A DNA stretch of 33,397 nucleotides, from NCBI GenBank assembly GCA_937127125.1, contig CAKZLO010000042.1, positions 1 through 33,397 on the forward strand, in the 5' to 3' direction. The stretch is from an uncultured Ardenticatenia bacterium. GTDB lineage: Bacteria > Chloroflexota > Anaerolineae > 4572-78 > NAK82. The notes beneath the pieces were generated by a model that searched no databases, had not been told where the DNA came from, and saw only the letters and a list, made by a program, of their open reading frames with translations. Positions 8,128 through 17,194 of the stretch are shown in pieces. Numbering within the stretch: position 1 is the stretch's first letter; each line of letters starts with the position of its first letter. The translations under genes and the position numbers were made by a program.

Positions 8128-8158
8128 GAGGCGGCCTGCCAGGCCGACAGGCCGCCTC
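8128..8158 (-). terminator. intercistronic hairpin between solute-binding protein and permease genes
   Basis: A perfect 11-bp inverted repeat, GAGGCGGCCTG and CAGGCCGCCTC, is separated by a nine-base loop. It lies in the 75-base gap after the binding-protein stop codon and ends about 15 bases before the permease ribosome-binding site. No T-run follows on the transcribed strand, so a partial terminator or mRNA-stabilising stem, as between malE and malF, fits better than a full stop. Confidence 0.7.
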
Positions 8159-8177
8159 GTATCCACACTTATTCAAA

Positions 8178-9668
8178 TCATCCAGGCACTTCGGGCAGGG
8201 TGGGCAGGTTGGGATCGGGCAGACCCTCGAAGCTCTCCTCCCAGTTCTTCTGCAAGATGTCCAGGCAGTCTTGCACTGTGATCTTGCCGGCGAACAGGTC
8301 GGTGAAGTAAATGTTGTTGCCGTTGGACTCCCAGTCGAAGACACCCTTGGAGCCCTTCTTGCGGTAGGGGCTGGAGAGCACCACACCGGTCCAACCCTGT
8401 TCGAACTTGGTGTTGGGCCACGGACCCTCCTTGTCGCCGATCCACTTCAGAACCTTGACGTATTGCCACCCCTTGAGTTCGAATGGCTCATCGAGCTTGT
8501 AGAGCGGCACGCGACCTTCCACCTGCGCCTTCATCGGCACGGCCTCAGGGCTCCAGAACCAGTTCCACGCCTGCACGATCTGTGGCCAGATGGGCAGCTT
8601 CTGCACGCCTTCGCGCATGAACCACTGATTGTCGATGTTGGGTGGCAGCGCGGCCTGTAGCCAGACCTCCTGACCATCGGCAGGCGGGGTGGCGGGCAGA
8701 CCCTCCTGGTGCCCGGCGGTGGCGAACGGCGAGCCGGCGGCCATGGCCTTGTCCCACACCCACGGGCCGTGGAGCATCATGACCGACTTGCCGGCGATGT
8801 AGCTGGCCTCCATGTCGCCCTCCCACAGCCGGCTGGGCATGTTGTCGGGGATCCAACCCTTGTCCTTCGCCTTGAGCCAGAACTCGAAGAAGTAGCGATA
8901 GGGCGAGTCGGGATCGTTGAACTTGCGCTTGCCCAGCCAGCAGTCAGCCAGATCTTGCCGCGTGGCGTCCTTGTATGCCAGGGTCATGTGGTCGGGATAG
9001 GGGATGCCGAACACCCAGTTGTGCCAGGACTGGTTCCAGAACCACTCGACGCCTTCGGTGGCCTTGGCCCAGGCGGTGCCTTCGTCGAGCCACTTCTCCA
9101 GGTCGGCCCAGGTCTTCACGTCGCGATGCGGGTCGAGACCAGCCTTCTCCATCAGCTCGGCGTTGTACTGCCAAGTGATGACATAGCCTTGGAAGACATC
9201 CAGCGAGCGCGGACCGGGCAGGCCAAAGAGCTTGGGCCAGGCGTTCTTGACATCATAGGTCCAGCGGTCCCACCACTGGAAGTCCACCGTGCTCAGGTCG
9301 ACCGCCATCAGATAGTTGTCTTTCTTGAAGAAGATCTGCATTTCCTGGGTGAGCTCGATGGCAGCCAGGTAACCGCCAGCAACTTTGGCCTCGTAGGCAG
9401 CGGCCGTGTCCTCGTTGATGGAGAAGACGTTAACCTTGATGCCAGGATTCTCCTCCTCGAAGACAGACCACACTTCCTGGTATGCCTTCTCATACTCGGC
9501 CAGGGACATCACGTCCAGCACGACTTCCTCCGCCTTGGGGGCGAACTTGGCCGGAGCGGCCTGTGCCGGTGCCGGAGAACCCATCACATAGGGCGCCACT
9601 GCCAGACCGGCGGCTGTCATCGCCGAGATGCGCAAGAAATCTCGCCTGCTCAGATTCTTGTTTTCCAT
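8178..9668 (-). CDS. Tat-exported extracellular solute-binding protein, family 1
   Basis: This 496-residue substrate receptor belongs to the ABC sugar importer encoded directly downstream. The N-terminus carries a twin-arginine signal, SRRDFLRISAMTAAGLAVAP, ending near an AQA-AP cleavage site, and has no lipobox Cys, so export is probably through Tat without lipidation. The mature part follows family 1 (MalE/UgpB-like) architecture: VWSVFEEENPGIKVNVFSI near the start, then a Trp- and Tyr-rich second half typical of sugar binders. The ATG is preceded by AAAGGAGGG at ten bases, the strongest ribosome-binding site in the operon, which fits the need for excess receptor. The ligand cannot be assigned from sequence. 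Confidence 0.92.
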   Translation of the reverse strand: MENKNLSRRDFLRISAMTAAGLAVAPYVMGSPAPAQAAPAKFAPKAEEVVLDVMSLAEYEKAYQEVWSVFEEENPGIKVNVFSINEDTAAAYEAKVAGGYLAAIELTQEMQIFFKKDNYLMAVDLSTVDFQWWDRWTYDVKNAWPKLFGLPGPRSLDVFQGYVITWQYNAELMEKAGLDPHRDVKTWADLEKWLDEGTAWAKATEGVEWFWNQSWHNWVFGIPYPDHMTLAYKDATRQDLADCWLGKRKFNDPDSPYRYFFEFWLKAKDKGWIPDNMPSRLWEGDMEASYIAGKSVMMLHGPWVWDKAMAAGSPFATAGHQEGLPATPPADGQEVWLQAALPPNIDNQWFMREGVQKLPIWPQIVQAWNWFWSPEAVPMKAQVEGRVPLYKLDEPFELKGWQYVKVLKWIGDKEGPWPNTKFEQGWTGVVLSSPYRKKGSKGVFDWESNGNNIYFTDLFAGKITVQDCLDILQKNWEESFEGLPDPNLPTLPEVPG

Positions 9669-9731
9669 TTGTTAGTTTCCCTCCTTTGGTTAAGAAACAA
9701 GAGCCGAAACTTTTTATGCTCAAGCATGCAT

Positions 9732-9744
9732 GATAGTAACTATC
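9732..9744. other. 13-bp palindrome GATAGTAACTATC upstream of the solute-binding protein gene
   Basis: A perfect dyad with 6-bp arms around a single base lies in the 182-base gap between the isomerase-like gene and the solute-binding protein gene. It could be a small operator or an internal mRNA stem. I saw no convincing promoter hexamers in this gap. Confidence 0.25.
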
Positions 9745-9850
9745 GGTTTTCCTTGTTCCTTTTTGGGATCACCCCCTTTCACGATGTCCCAGGCACCCAC
9801 TCTCGTTGCTGAAAAAGGTGTTGCGTTCGCTGGCGTAGAATGGTGTGCAC

Positions 9851-11266
9851 TTAACCCAGATGGTGATACACATCCCAGCCTAGATAGGTGTCAAAGGCCT
9901 CGGCCAGGATGTCACCTACGTGAGAACCGTTGATAGCGCAGTGGTGTGCGTGGCCATTAAGGCACAAATAGCGCATCAAACCATCTAGATCTGGCACCTT
10001 GACCACAGCGCGCATGCCCGACATTTCCGAGAGAGGATCGTCAGTGAACTCGCCCTCTGCCACCACAGCGCGAATCAGGCCCAACCGATCGTCGGTGTCG
10101 AGACGGGCGAAGGTGACCGGTCCGGGTGCCGGGCGACCGTCCAACGCTCCCCATGTATTCTCTGGCCCTAACGTAGTGCCCAAGATTTCTGCTGAGATCA
10201 TCTTGATGTCTTGGACCAGGCTGCGTGGCCAATTACCACAGTGAAACAGGAGCAACTTGTCCGGTTCATCGTTGTAGTTATTGTTCCAGTCCACCAAGGC
10301 GCTGGGTGTGCCGGAAGCCAGCTGCAGGGCCACCATGCCAGCGACGCCGCAGATGTCGACCTCGCATGCACTGGGCATCAGTTGATCGCTCATCATGCTC
10401 ATCAGCGTGCAGGCGTTGATCCCATAATTCTGCTGAATGGAGGTCCAACACTGGAAGGCGGTAGCGTCAATCGAATTCGCCTTCATCCAGTCAGAGATGA
10501 CGACACCCAGCTTTGCCATTTTGACCAACGCAGCCTCAGGTGCCCCGCCCGTGTTGGTGTATGCCTTGATCTCGTCCAGTTTGGCGCGTACCCGTGCATC
10601 GTTGTCAGCCAGCTTCTGTGCGCCCCCAATGATTTCTGAGAGATCTATCGTGGAAACGTTGATACCAGATGCCTCCAGAATCTTCTCGCTGAAGCGCACT
10701 GTTTTGAAGGCATCGGGGCGTGCACCAATGGCACCTAAGCGCAATGTGCGCATGCCGTTGACAACACGGCAGAGTTTGTAGAAGCGGGTCACCTCAGCCT
10801 TAAACTCGTCCGAGCGCGGATCGAGGGTATGGCGGCGTGTGACACTGAACGCATAGCCATATTGGTACAGATTGTTGCAAACCGAGAGCTTACCACAATA
10901 GGCGTCACGCCGATCAGCCGCTGTCAGCGCTGTGGTCTTATCCGGAAACGCATGCACCAGAATTGGGATATCCAGACCTGCAAGGCGGATCGCGTCGGCA
11001 ATGCCTTTTTCATCGCCAAAATTGGGCAGAGTCACCAAGATGCCCCCGATGCGGTCGCGGTGGGCCTTGAACAGCTCGGCACACTTCTGAGCATCTTCCC
11101 AAGTCTCGACGGCGCCCAGCTTGGTGGTCTTCTCGTCTGGGGTGACCACTTCAATGCCCAATTCGCCGAGAACAGCCAGGATTTCCTTCCGCCCTTGTTC
11201 CACCAAGCTGTCGGCGAAGAAGTTTCGGTTGCCTACAATTACTCCCAATGCATTCTTTAGCTGCAT
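9851..11266 (-). CDS. L-fucose/L-arabinose isomerase-family protein
   Basis: This is a 471-residue cytosolic protein of the FucI/AraA-like aldose-ketose isomerase superfamily. The C-terminal half has the family pattern: [12 protein letters not shown] at 271-282, SACEVDICG at 299-307 (Glu302 or Asp304 as candidate metal ligands), [10 protein letters not shown] at 338-347 (His342), and a His-rich end ([17 protein letters not shown]) like the C-terminal His of FucI. It would convert an aldose to a ketose using a divalent metal. The ATG at 11266 follows AAGGAG at six bases; a longer frame to 11350 lacks such a site. The length is below FucI (about 590), so it belongs to the shorter uncharacterised branch. 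The sugar is unknown. Confidence 0.82.
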   Translation of the reverse strand: MQLKNALGVIVGNRNFFADSLVEQGRKEILAVLGELGIEVVTPDEKTTKLGAVETWEDAQKCAELFKAHRDRIGGILVTLPNFGDEKGIADAIRLAGLDIPILVHAFPDKTTALTAADRRDAYCGKLSVCNNLYQYGYAFSVTRRHTLDPRSDEFKAEVTRFYKLCRVVNGMRTLRLGAIGARPDAFKTVRFSEKILEASGINVSTIDLSEIIGGAQKLADNDARVRAKLDEIKAYTNTGGAPEAALVKMAKLGVVISDWMKANSIDATAFQCWTSIQQNYGINACTLMSMMSDQLMPSACEVDICGVAGMVALQLASGTPSALVDWNNNYNDEPDKLLLFHCGNWPRSLVQDIKMISAEILGTTLGPENTWGALDGRPAPGPVTFARLDTDDRLGLIRAVVAEGEFTDDPLSEMSGMRAVVKVPDLDGLMRYLCLNGHAHHCAINGSHVGDILAEAFDTYLGWDVYHHLG

Positions 11267-11335
11267 AAAGATCTCCTTTCTTCGACTGTACAGGCGATGT
11301 TGTGCTATGCCGTCATACCATCCAACAATCTCAAG

Positions 11336-11345
11336 TGAACAAATG
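11336..11345 (-). promoter_or_regulatory. possible internal SorC-type operator half-site
   Basis: TGAACAAATG matches ten consecutive positions of the 14-bp dyad found at the operon promoter (TGAACAAATGTTCA on that strand). It lies in the 99-base gap between the VOC gene and the isomerase-like gene. The second half of the dyad is not conserved, so this may be chance. Confidence 0.25.
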
Positions 11346-11365
11346 GCCAACTTCGCGCCATTTCT

Positions 11366-11899
11366 CTAGACTTCCTCTTCGGGTGGATAAATTTTCTCGG
11401 GTTGGGCGCGACGCTTAGGCCGTGAGATGAGCTCCAGGGTTGTGCCGATCAGTTCTTCGGTGTCCAGATATGCATAGTGACCGTCACCGTCCAGCCCGAA
11501 GCCACTGCCGTCCATTGTCATTTGCAGTCCAGCGGCTTCAGCGCACTTGAGTGCCTCTTTCATATCGTCTACGAGCACACCGAAATGATGCACACCGTAG
11601 CCGTGGGCTTTCACGAATTCGTCATAGACGGTATCACCTTCGAGGATCTCGATCAGCTCGATGCGCAGCGGCCCAAGCCAGCTGAGCGCAACGCGCATCT
11701 TGTGTTCAGCGGGGCGACCACGATAGGACATCCGTTTCACCAGTGGCTTACCATACGTGTAGAAGTGCCACGGACCGATGCCAAAGAGCTTCCAATAGGC
11801 TTCGACGGCTTTCTCCAGGTCCTTAACCACAATGCCGACCTGAGCAATGCCGTTCTTCAAGAATGGAAGCGGATGATTCACTGGCAAATTATCGGACAT
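11366..11899 (-). CDS. VOC-superfamily (glyoxalase/methylmalonyl-CoA epimerase-like) protein
   Basis: This 177-residue protein has two paired beta-alpha-beta modules of the vicinal oxygen chelate fold. The first module starts AQVGIVVKDLEKAVEAYW at residue 19 and the second VHHFGVLVDDMKEALK. Of the four usual metal ligands, the first is Gln20 in place of His; Glu in LRIELIEI, His in GVHHFGV and Glu in GTTLELI remain. The family includes epimerases, lyases and dioxygenases acting at carbons next to a carbonyl. Placed between a polyol dehydrogenase and an isomerase, it may epimerise or dehydrate a keto-sugar. The ribosome-binding site is weak (GAGAGAGA). Confidence 0.85.
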   Translation of the reverse strand: MSDNLPVNHPLPFLKNGIAQVGIVVKDLEKAVEAYWKLFGIGPWHFYTYGKPLVKRMSYRGRPAEHKMRVALSWLGPLRIELIEILEGDTVYDEFVKAHGYGVHHFGVLVDDMKEALKCAEAAGLQMTMDGSGFGLDGDGHYAYLDTEELIGTTLELISRPKRRAQPEKIYPPEEEV

Positions 11900-11977
11900 G
11901 CAGTTGTCTCTCTCTCATCCTCGAGTTACAGCGCTCTCTCAGAGCCTTTACCCCTTCATCGCGTCGAAAATGTTGGA

Positions 11978-13063
11978 CTACTGATTCGCTCTGGCATCTT
12001 CTGGGTTTGGGAAGAAGACCGCCTTGAGCACTTTGCCTTCCAGGGCGAGTGTGGCCCCCTCTTTGAACTGGTCAAGCGGGAAGCGGTGCGTGATCAGCTT
12101 CTCAAACGGATACTTGCCCGAGGCAAGCAATCTGAGTGCCTGATACTGATGGCGGGGGCCAAGTGTGGTTGTGCCAATGAGATAGAGCCCGTTGTAATGC
12201 ACAAGGTTCATATCAATGGGGGGTTTGCTGTCATTTTTGGGCAGACCACCGAAGAGCAGAATACGCCCCCCTTTGCGGGCCATCTCCACAGCTTGCACCT
12301 GGGTTGTTGGCACAGAGTTGGCTGTTATGACGACGTCTGCCCCTCTGCCTCCGGTAAGGCGTCGCACTTCTGCGACCACATCGGACTGAGCAGCGTTGAT
12401 GGTGGCATCCGGTCCGAACGCCTCGGCCATCTTGAGACGGTCTTCTGATACGTCGGCGATGAACACCTTGTCAGCGCCCCGGGCGCGCGCCAACATTGCA
12501 TGGGTACAGCCCACCGGGCCGGCCCCAATGATGGCCACGGTATCGCCCAGCCCAACCCAACCTTTCTCCTGTGCGTGAACGCAAGAGGAGATCGGCTCGG
12601 ATATGGCAGCTAATGCTGGGTCCAAGCCTGGCGGCACCGGTTGCATAATGCCATTGCGCGCTGCTTCCGGCGGTATGGCCATATATTCGGCAAATCCACC
12701 CGGCCAAGCTTGGGCAATTTCACGATAGTTATCGCACAGCTCGTATTTGCCAGTCATGCAGAAATCGCATTTGCCACAATAGACAAACGGCGCAATAGCT
12801 AACAGATCACCTTTGCGCCACGGTCCCGCATAGTTTTCGCCGACTTCTTCTACCCAGCCGGACACTTCGTGACCAATGATCCATGGCAGCGTGACTCGGA
12901 TGTGTCCGCTGCGCAACGTTCGAAGATCCGAACCGCACAGACCGCAAGCATACACCTTGAGCAGGAAGCCTTCTCGTGGTACCTCCGGCACAGGCACTTC
13001 TTCCACGCCGAAGTCCATCGGCGCGCGCACCACAACCGCTTTCATCGTATCAGCCATATGCAC
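11978..13063 (-). CDS. zinc-dependent polyol/sorbitol dehydrogenase-like medium-chain dehydrogenase
   Basis: This roughly 360-residue NAD(P)-dependent dehydrogenase is close to L-threonine 3-/sorbitol dehydrogenases. It carries the catalytic zinc motifs CGLCGSD and GHEVSG, a complete structural zinc loop ([15 protein letters not shown]) and the nucleotide motif GAGPVG. It would oxidise a secondary hydroxyl of a polyol or sugar. The start is ambiguous: GTG at 13063 has AAGGA seven bases upstream, ATG at 13057 is six bases further in, and ATG at 13045 begins the family-typical MKAVVV. It follows the SAF-domain gene by 20 bases. It differs from the dehydrogenase at 1082-2098, which has lost the structural zinc loop, so the operon carries two distinct dehydrogenases. 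Confidence 0.88.
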   Translation of the reverse strand: MHMADTMKAVVVRAPMDFGVEEVPVPEVPREGFLLKVYACGLCGSDLRTLRSGHIRVTLPWIIGHEVSGWVEEVGENYAGPWRKGDLLAIAPFVYCGKCDFCMTGKYELCDNYREIAQAWPGGFAEYMAIPPEAARNGIMQPVPPGLDPALAAISEPISSCVHAQEKGWVGLGDTVAIIGAGPVGCTHAMLARARGADKVFIADVSEDRLKMAEAFGPDATINAAQSDVVAEVRRLTGGRGADVVITANSVPTTQVQAVEMARKGGRILLFGGLPKNDSKPPIDMNLVHYNGLYLIGTTTLGPRHQYQALRLLASGKYPFEKLITHRFPLDQFKEGATLALEGKVLKAVFFPNPEDARANQ

Positions 13064-13083
13064 GTTCTTGTCCTTTTCCTCGC

Positions 13084-14394
13084 CTATTGCCTTTCCAACG
13101 ACTGTTCTGTAGCCAGCATCGTGTCTTGCAGCTGGCGCAGCTGGTACACGAGCTTCGTCGTGTCGGGGGTGACGTTTTCTTCGGTCAACATTTCGCCTTT
13201 GGCGATATCTTTGATCACCTTGCCCCCCACAGCCAGACCCATTGGCATCGCCTTGAGCGCGCGTGCTTCGGCGTAGGGATAGACCAGATTATAGATGTCT
13301 GGACTTCCCAGATCGCCTACTGTCTCGCCTGCCTTCAGCGGTCGTTTGGCGATCGGCACTACTTCCGCTACCAAGCGGTCGGAGAACAGGGTCGCTTCGC
13401 CATAAATCACAGCCTCGGCGACAGACAGGGGGGTCTCAATGGCGCACAGGTGGTACGGTCGGTAAAGCGTGTAGTAGGGACCGTCGCCCATAGCATAGAA
13501 GCGCATATCGGCACGGATGCGCGGATCATCACTGGTTACAACGGCAAAGACACCGGGAGATACCTTGCCGATTGAGTACTCGACACATCCACGATGATGA
13601 AGGATGCCGCCATCTTCCTTAGGGATGAGCACTTTGTTGAGGTCAGGCACATCCACTCTGGCACCGTGGCAACCGGGCACATCGATTGCCAGCCCGGTGG
13701 CATTTGCCATAGCAGCCAACTCCACCATCGTTTTGGTACCGTCCTGGAATGCGGCCAGCATTTTGGGGTTCATGTTTTTGCGCTGTGCTTCCTCGCGACA
13801 GCTCTCTGGGGTGGCCTCGTAATTGATCGGGTTATTCTTCCCTTTGCCAAGACATACTACATCAAAGCCCAGCGAGGTGGCAAAATCGTATAAGGTTTTG
13901 CACACTCCCGGCTCATCACCCATAGCGGCAGTGTAGACGCATCCTATCTTCTCGGCCATGCGGTGAAGGATAACCCCCACCGTGACGTCGGTTTCGACGT
14001 TTAGCATAATCACATGCTTGCGGTTGAGAATGCTATTCCACGCTACCTGAGTACCTACTTCAACGAGGCCTGTCGCTTCGACCAGAGCATCCAGGCTCTC
14101 CAGCTGGGTCAACACCATGGCGTCCTCAGTAACCACACGCTTGCCGTTGCGCAAAGCGTCCTCCGCCTCACTCGGCCGGTTGGTGATGCATATGTCTGAA
14201 TCAGGCACACCAATCTCTTTGAACGTCGCCACAGGACGGCTGGTATCTACATCGGCAATAGCCATAATGTCCATACCAGCCATTTTGTGCACCACGTGGA
14301 CCATCCCGGAACCCATCTGGCCGCACCCGACCAATCCCACCTGAATGGGGTTCCCTTCTGCCTCGAGTCTTCGTAAATGTCCAAGTAGTTCCAT
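13084..14394 (-). CDS. SAF-domain NAD(P)-dependent oxidoreductase (homoserine dehydrogenase-like)
   Basis: This 436-residue protein has an N-terminal Rossmann domain with GLVGCGQMG at residues 20-28, followed by a homoserine-dehydrogenase-like region. A C-terminal SAF domain (around 345-410) contains [21 protein letters not shown], the pattern shared with antifreeze-like and FlgA-type domains. Proteins of this architecture occur in sugar and sugar-acid operons and are often misnamed as flagellar proteins. The reaction is not established here; oxidation or reduction of a branched or acidic sugar intermediate is plausible. It is the first structural gene after the regulator (19-base gap). The ATG at 14394 has no clear ribosome-binding site, so it may be translated by coupling. 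Confidence 0.8.
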   Translation of the reverse strand: MELLGHLRRLEAEGNPIQVGLVGCGQMGSGMVHVVHKMAGMDIMAIADVDTSRPVATFKEIGVPDSDICITNRPSEAEDALRNGKRVVTEDAMVLTQLESLDALVEATGLVEVGTQVAWNSILNRKHVIMLNVETDVTVGVILHRMAEKIGCVYTAAMGDEPGVCKTLYDFATSLGFDVVCLGKGKNNPINYEATPESCREEAQRKNMNPKMLAAFQDGTKTMVELAAMANATGLAIDVPGCHGARVDVPDLNKVLIPKEDGGILHHRGCVEYSIGKVSPGVFAVVTSDDPRIRADMRFYAMGDGPYYTLYRPYHLCAIETPLSVAEAVIYGEATLFSDRLVAEVVPIAKRPLKAGETVGDLGSPDIYNLVYPYAEARALKAMPMGLAVGGKVIKDIAKGEMLTEENVTPDTTKLVYQLRQLQDTMLATEQSLERQ

Positions 14395-14413
14395 GAGGAG
14401 TTCACGTTACCTT

Positions 14414-15379
14414 TCACTTGTGAGAGTTTGACTCGCTTAACAGCCGGGTGGCCGTGCGATCATCGGTCACCAGCACATTGATCAGTGATCCGCGCAGAGC
14501 TGCCCGAATGCTCTCATACTTGCCGGCGCCTCCCGCTACACCGATGACTCTTGGGATGCACTTGATCTGTTCCAGTTCGAGGGCAATGATCCGTTCGTTA
14601 ACCTCGTGTCTAATAGGGCGGCCATTGGCGTCGTAACAACGTAGGGCAATGTCGCCCACCATGCCCAGCGCTTTTAATTCATTGATTTGTTCCTCTGTTA
14701 GCAGAGAGCTCACCTGAAGCACCACCGAATCCGGCGTGAGAGCTCCCAGGCCAACCAAAGCCACATCCGCGCGTGCCGCCATGTCCAGCGTTTCAGCGAT
14801 GTGCGTGTCGGCCAACAAAGCATCGCGGGCTAGCTTACTGGCCACGATCCCAGGTGCCGGGATCATACGGGAACGCGCTCCCAATGCCTGAGCTGCCCGT
14901 CGAGTAAGGTCGCCGCCATATACCTCTGCTTCGGGACGTCCCAATCCGCCGGCCATCTGGACAACTGTCATATAGGGCCAGTTACGCGACGGGAGAGCAT
15001 CAACAGTGGCGCGGAGGGTAGTTCCCCAAGACATTGTGAGGATCTCACGGCCTTTGAGACAACGTATCAGGCAATCGGCTGCTGCCTGTCCCAGCTCTCG
15101 CACAACGTTGGACCTGTCGTAACGGGCTGGGGAGACCACTACTGCTTCTAACAGGTTAAAACGAGCCTCCAATTGACGTTCGAGATCTGCGAAGGTGCCC
15201 GGTGGAGGCACCACTGTAATCTTAACCACCCCCTCTTGTCGTGCTTGCTCCAGCAATCGCGACACCTTGACACGTGACAGACCAAAGCGACGCGCAATGT
15301 CATGCTGCGTCAACTCGTCTTGATAATAAGCCTTGGCGATTTTATAGAGGAGATTCTTATCGCTGGCGTGCGTGCTCAT
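14414..15379 (-). CDS. SorC/DeoR-family sugar-binding transcriptional regulator
   Basis: This 321-residue repressor has an N-terminal helix-turn-helix ([24 protein letters not shown] at about 24-47) and a C-terminal SorC sugar-phosphate-binding domain with [17 protein letters not shown] and a late [13 protein letters not shown] motif. SorC regulators bind TGnnCA dyads and release DNA when a phosphorylated sugar binds. Matching dyads flank the promoter of this gene, so it most likely represses itself and the eleven or so genes downstream. The ATG at 15379 is chosen because the frame's longer form would extend through the promoter. The leader is about 100 bases. No strong ribosome-binding site is visible. 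Confidence 0.92.
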   Translation of the reverse strand: MSTHASDKNLLYKIAKAYYQDELTQHDIARRFGLSRVKVSRLLEQARQEGVVKITVVPPPGTFADLERQLEARFNLLEAVVVSPARYDRSNVVRELGQAAADCLIRCLKGREILTMSWGTTLRATVDALPSRNWPYMTVVQMAGGLGRPEAEVYGGDLTRRAAQALGARSRMIPAPGIVASKLARDALLADTHIAETLDMAARADVALVGLGALTPDSVVLQVSSLLTEEQINELKALGMVGDIALRCYDANGRPIRHEVNERIIALELEQIKCIPRVIGVAGGAGKYESIRAALRGSLINVLVTDDRTATRLLSESNSHK

Positions 15380-15452
15380 GCCGCCACAATACCACAATCT
15401 CTCGCTGCCGAGCCACACACTTCGCCAGCGTAAGTCCCCGCAGCGAGCAATA

Positions 15453-15466
15453 TGTGCATTTGTGCA
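15453..15466. promoter_or_regulatory. SorC-type operator candidate O3
   Basis: TGTGCATTTGTGCA fits the TGnnCAnnTGnnCA pattern of the other two sites at this promoter. It lies about 15-28 bases downstream of the predicted transcription start, where a bound repressor would block elongation or clearance. Confidence 0.5.
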
Positions 15467-15469
15467 TGC

Positions 15470-15485
15470 TCGTGCAAATGCACGA
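15470..15485. promoter_or_regulatory. SorC-type operator O2 over the transcription start
   Basis: TCGTGCAAATGCACGA is a perfect dyad with 7-bp arms. It covers the predicted start site just downstream of the -10 element. Larger arms, GTGCATTTG and CAAATGCAC, also pair from 15454 to 15483, linking this site to the neighbouring one. Confidence 0.7.
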
Positions 15486-15487
15486 TT

Positions 15488-15516
15488 ATTATAGCACATC
15501 CAGTTGTATTTGTCAA
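15488..15516 (-). promoter_or_regulatory. consensus sigma-70 promoter of the sugar operon
   Basis: On the minus strand TTGACA (15511-15516) is followed after exactly 17 bases by TATAAT (15488-15493), a perfect match to the housekeeping consensus. Transcription would begin near 15481 and read into the SorC-type regulator and the catabolic and transport genes. A promoter this strong implies tight repression when the sugar is absent. Confidence 0.9.
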
Positions 15517-15517
15517 G

Positions 15518-15541
15518 TGTTCATATGTGAACATTTGTTCA
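15518..15541. promoter_or_regulatory. SorC-type operator O1 upstream of the -35 element
   Basis: Two overlapping dyads share the half-site TGAACA at 15528-15533: TGTTCATATGTGAACA (15518-15533) and TGAACATTTGTTCA (15528-15541). The second has the same spacing as the sites at the transcription start, so repressor bound at both could loop across the promoter. Confidence 0.7.
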
Positions 15542-15598
15542 TTCGCTACATGACTTGCTGTCGACGTAGCGCGGCAAGAAGCGGGAACGGATTTATCC

Positions 15599-17077
15599 TC
15601 ACCAGCTTTGGGGAACGCGGAAGCACAAGAAGCTCTGCTGGGAGCAGAACGCGTTCCACTGACGTATCATTGACTCAAGACAGCTGTCTGGTCTGGCGCG
15701 CGAGGTGAACCCGCGTTCTCGCGATGGGGATACTTCATCTGGGCGAAACTCAAGTGTCTTCTGACAGTATGTGTAGTAGTCCTTGAAGCTTCGCAAGCTC
15801 ACCTGTATTGAGAAACGACCCGGTTCCCGGCTCATCGGACAGCACGGGTCAATCGTGTGCACCTGATTGATCATTTTTAACAAGTGGGGTGGATATGATT
15901 GCCCAATCTCACGTGCTACACGCAACGTTTCACGAAAGGAACGCTCGTCTTCGCCTGGCAGGTTGAGTGAGAAATAGACGTACAAGGGCATGCCGGCTTC
16001 CGCTAACGCAGCGAGGACAGGATAGAGGTGTTTATTAGAAAAGTACTTACCGTTAATTCGCCGCACCTTCTCGCTTCCGGAGAGGAGCGTCAAAGCCACT
16101 TCGGAGCGCGATACATCCACCGTCCTCGCGAAATCGCGCACAAACTCTTGTGACGGCAGCTGAAAATGCTCATTATAAACGCCAATGCGCACGTTGCGCT
16201 GCCGCAGCTCGGCAAAGAGCGTCCGCCAGTAGGTCTCCTCAAAGATAGCCGGATCCAGGTTGAAGGCTACCTGGTCAATACCTTGCCTAGCCAGTTGTGC
16301 GACATCCTCGACCACCTTCTCTGCCGAGCGCAGGGCGATTTGCTCACGTCCTGCCAGCAAACGATGTGACTCCTTTCCGCCTCCGCAGAAGGAACAGTCG
16401 AAAATGCACCCACGTCCGATGCACAGCCAGTGTCCACGCAACCCGTTCATCGTGCGCGTCAGATTAGTGGGCTCAAATTGAAGCGTCCCATACCAGTCGG
16501 CATGTTCCAAGAAATCGAGATTCACAAAGTCCAGCGCGTCGATCTCGGCGGAAGTGGCGCAATAGGAGAGTGGATTCTCAATCACCTGGCCGTGCTCGCG
16601 GTAGGAGAGGTTGGGCACAACCGAGAGATCTGGTGTCGGACGTGACAGCTCCGCCATCAGGCTGGAGAGGGGTTGCTCGGCATCTCCGCGGATGACAAAA
16701 TCCACTTCTGGAAACAAACGCAGGATCTCAGAAGCGTAGACAGATGCTGTGATGCCCCCGAATACCACGCGGGCGTCCGGCAGAATTTCTCGACAGGCCC
16801 TAGCCACACTGATGGCGCCGAAGGCATGCTCGAACCAGTGCAGATCCACCATAACCAAGCGGACACCCTTTTGTTCCTTGAGCCATGGTTTTAGCTTAAA
16901 ACTGCGGTCGCGGAGCATCTCTGCTGGATAGTTGATCCCCCTGACACTATACCCTTGGCTCCGGAGCATATTAGCCAGCCCAATCACGCCCACCGGGATC
17001 AGGAAATAGAATCCCAAATCCTGGTAGCCAGAGTCAACGGCATGGCGCGCAGGGTGGATATACAAAACGTCTGTCAC
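15599..17077 (-). CDS. radical SAM protein with B12-binding-like N-terminal domain
   Basis: This protein of about 492 residues has an N-terminal Rossmann-like cobalamin-binding-type domain (roughly 1-140: SVARACREILPDARVVFGG, then EVDFVIRGDAEQPL). A radical SAM core follows, whose cluster Cys are C224, C228 and C231 in GCIFDCSFCGGG. B12-dependent radical SAM enzymes of this layout methylate or rearrange unactivated carbons. The classic DxHxxG cobalamin motif is not seen, which is common in this class. GTG at 17077 is preferred because GGGAG lies six bases upstream; a TTG at 17113 would add 12 residues. The substrate is unknown. It is last in a minus-strand series with an ICMT-like, an AroE-like and a nitroreductase gene. 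Confidence 0.82.
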   Translation of the reverse strand: MTDVLYIHPARHAVDSGYQDLGFYFLIPVGVIGLANMLRSQGYSVRGINYPAEMLRDRSFKLKPWLKEQKGVRLVMVDLHWFEHAFGAISVARACREILPDARVVFGGITASVYASEILRLFPEVDFVIRGDAEQPLSSLMAELSRPTPDLSVVPNLSYREHGQVIENPLSYCATSAEIDALDFVNLDFLEHADWYGTLQFEPTNLTRTMNGLRGHWLCIGRGCIFDCSFCGGGKESHRLLAGREQIALRSAEKVVEDVAQLARQGIDQVAFNLDPAIFEETYWRTLFAELRQRNVRIGVYNEHFQLPSQEFVRDFARTVDVSRSEVALTLLSGSEKVRRINGKYFSNKHLYPVLAALAEAGMPLYVYFSLNLPGEDERSFRETLRVAREIGQSYPPHLLKMINQVHTIDPCCPMSREPGRFSIQVSLRSFKDYYTYCQKTLEFRPDEVSPSRERGFTSRARPDSCLESMIRQWNAFCSQQSFLCFRVPQSW

Positions 17078-17194
17078 AAAACACTCCCAACTTGTGGAAT
17101 ACAGGTGTGCCAAGAGGATCCTATGCCCCTGGTTCAGCGTGGTAGTATTGCTTCACAGGCGACCAATCTCCAGCACACGAAACTATTCAGCCTA

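Noticed and set aside
8709-9812. Plus-strand open frame of 367 codons
   Set aside because: It lies opposite the solute-binding protein gene, which has a Tat signal, an excellent ribosome-binding site and family motifs; the plus frame encodes no recognisable domain.
11477-12448. Plus-strand open frame of 323 codons
   Set aside because: It runs antisense across the VOC and dehydrogenase genes, both with clear family motifs.
15380-15499. Longer N-terminus for the SorC-type regulator
   Set aside because: It would run back through the operator and -10 region; transcription starts inside it.
15544-15571. Terminator for the radical SAM gene
   Set aside because: CGCTAC/GTAGCG pair across a 16-base loop with no T-run; too weak to call.
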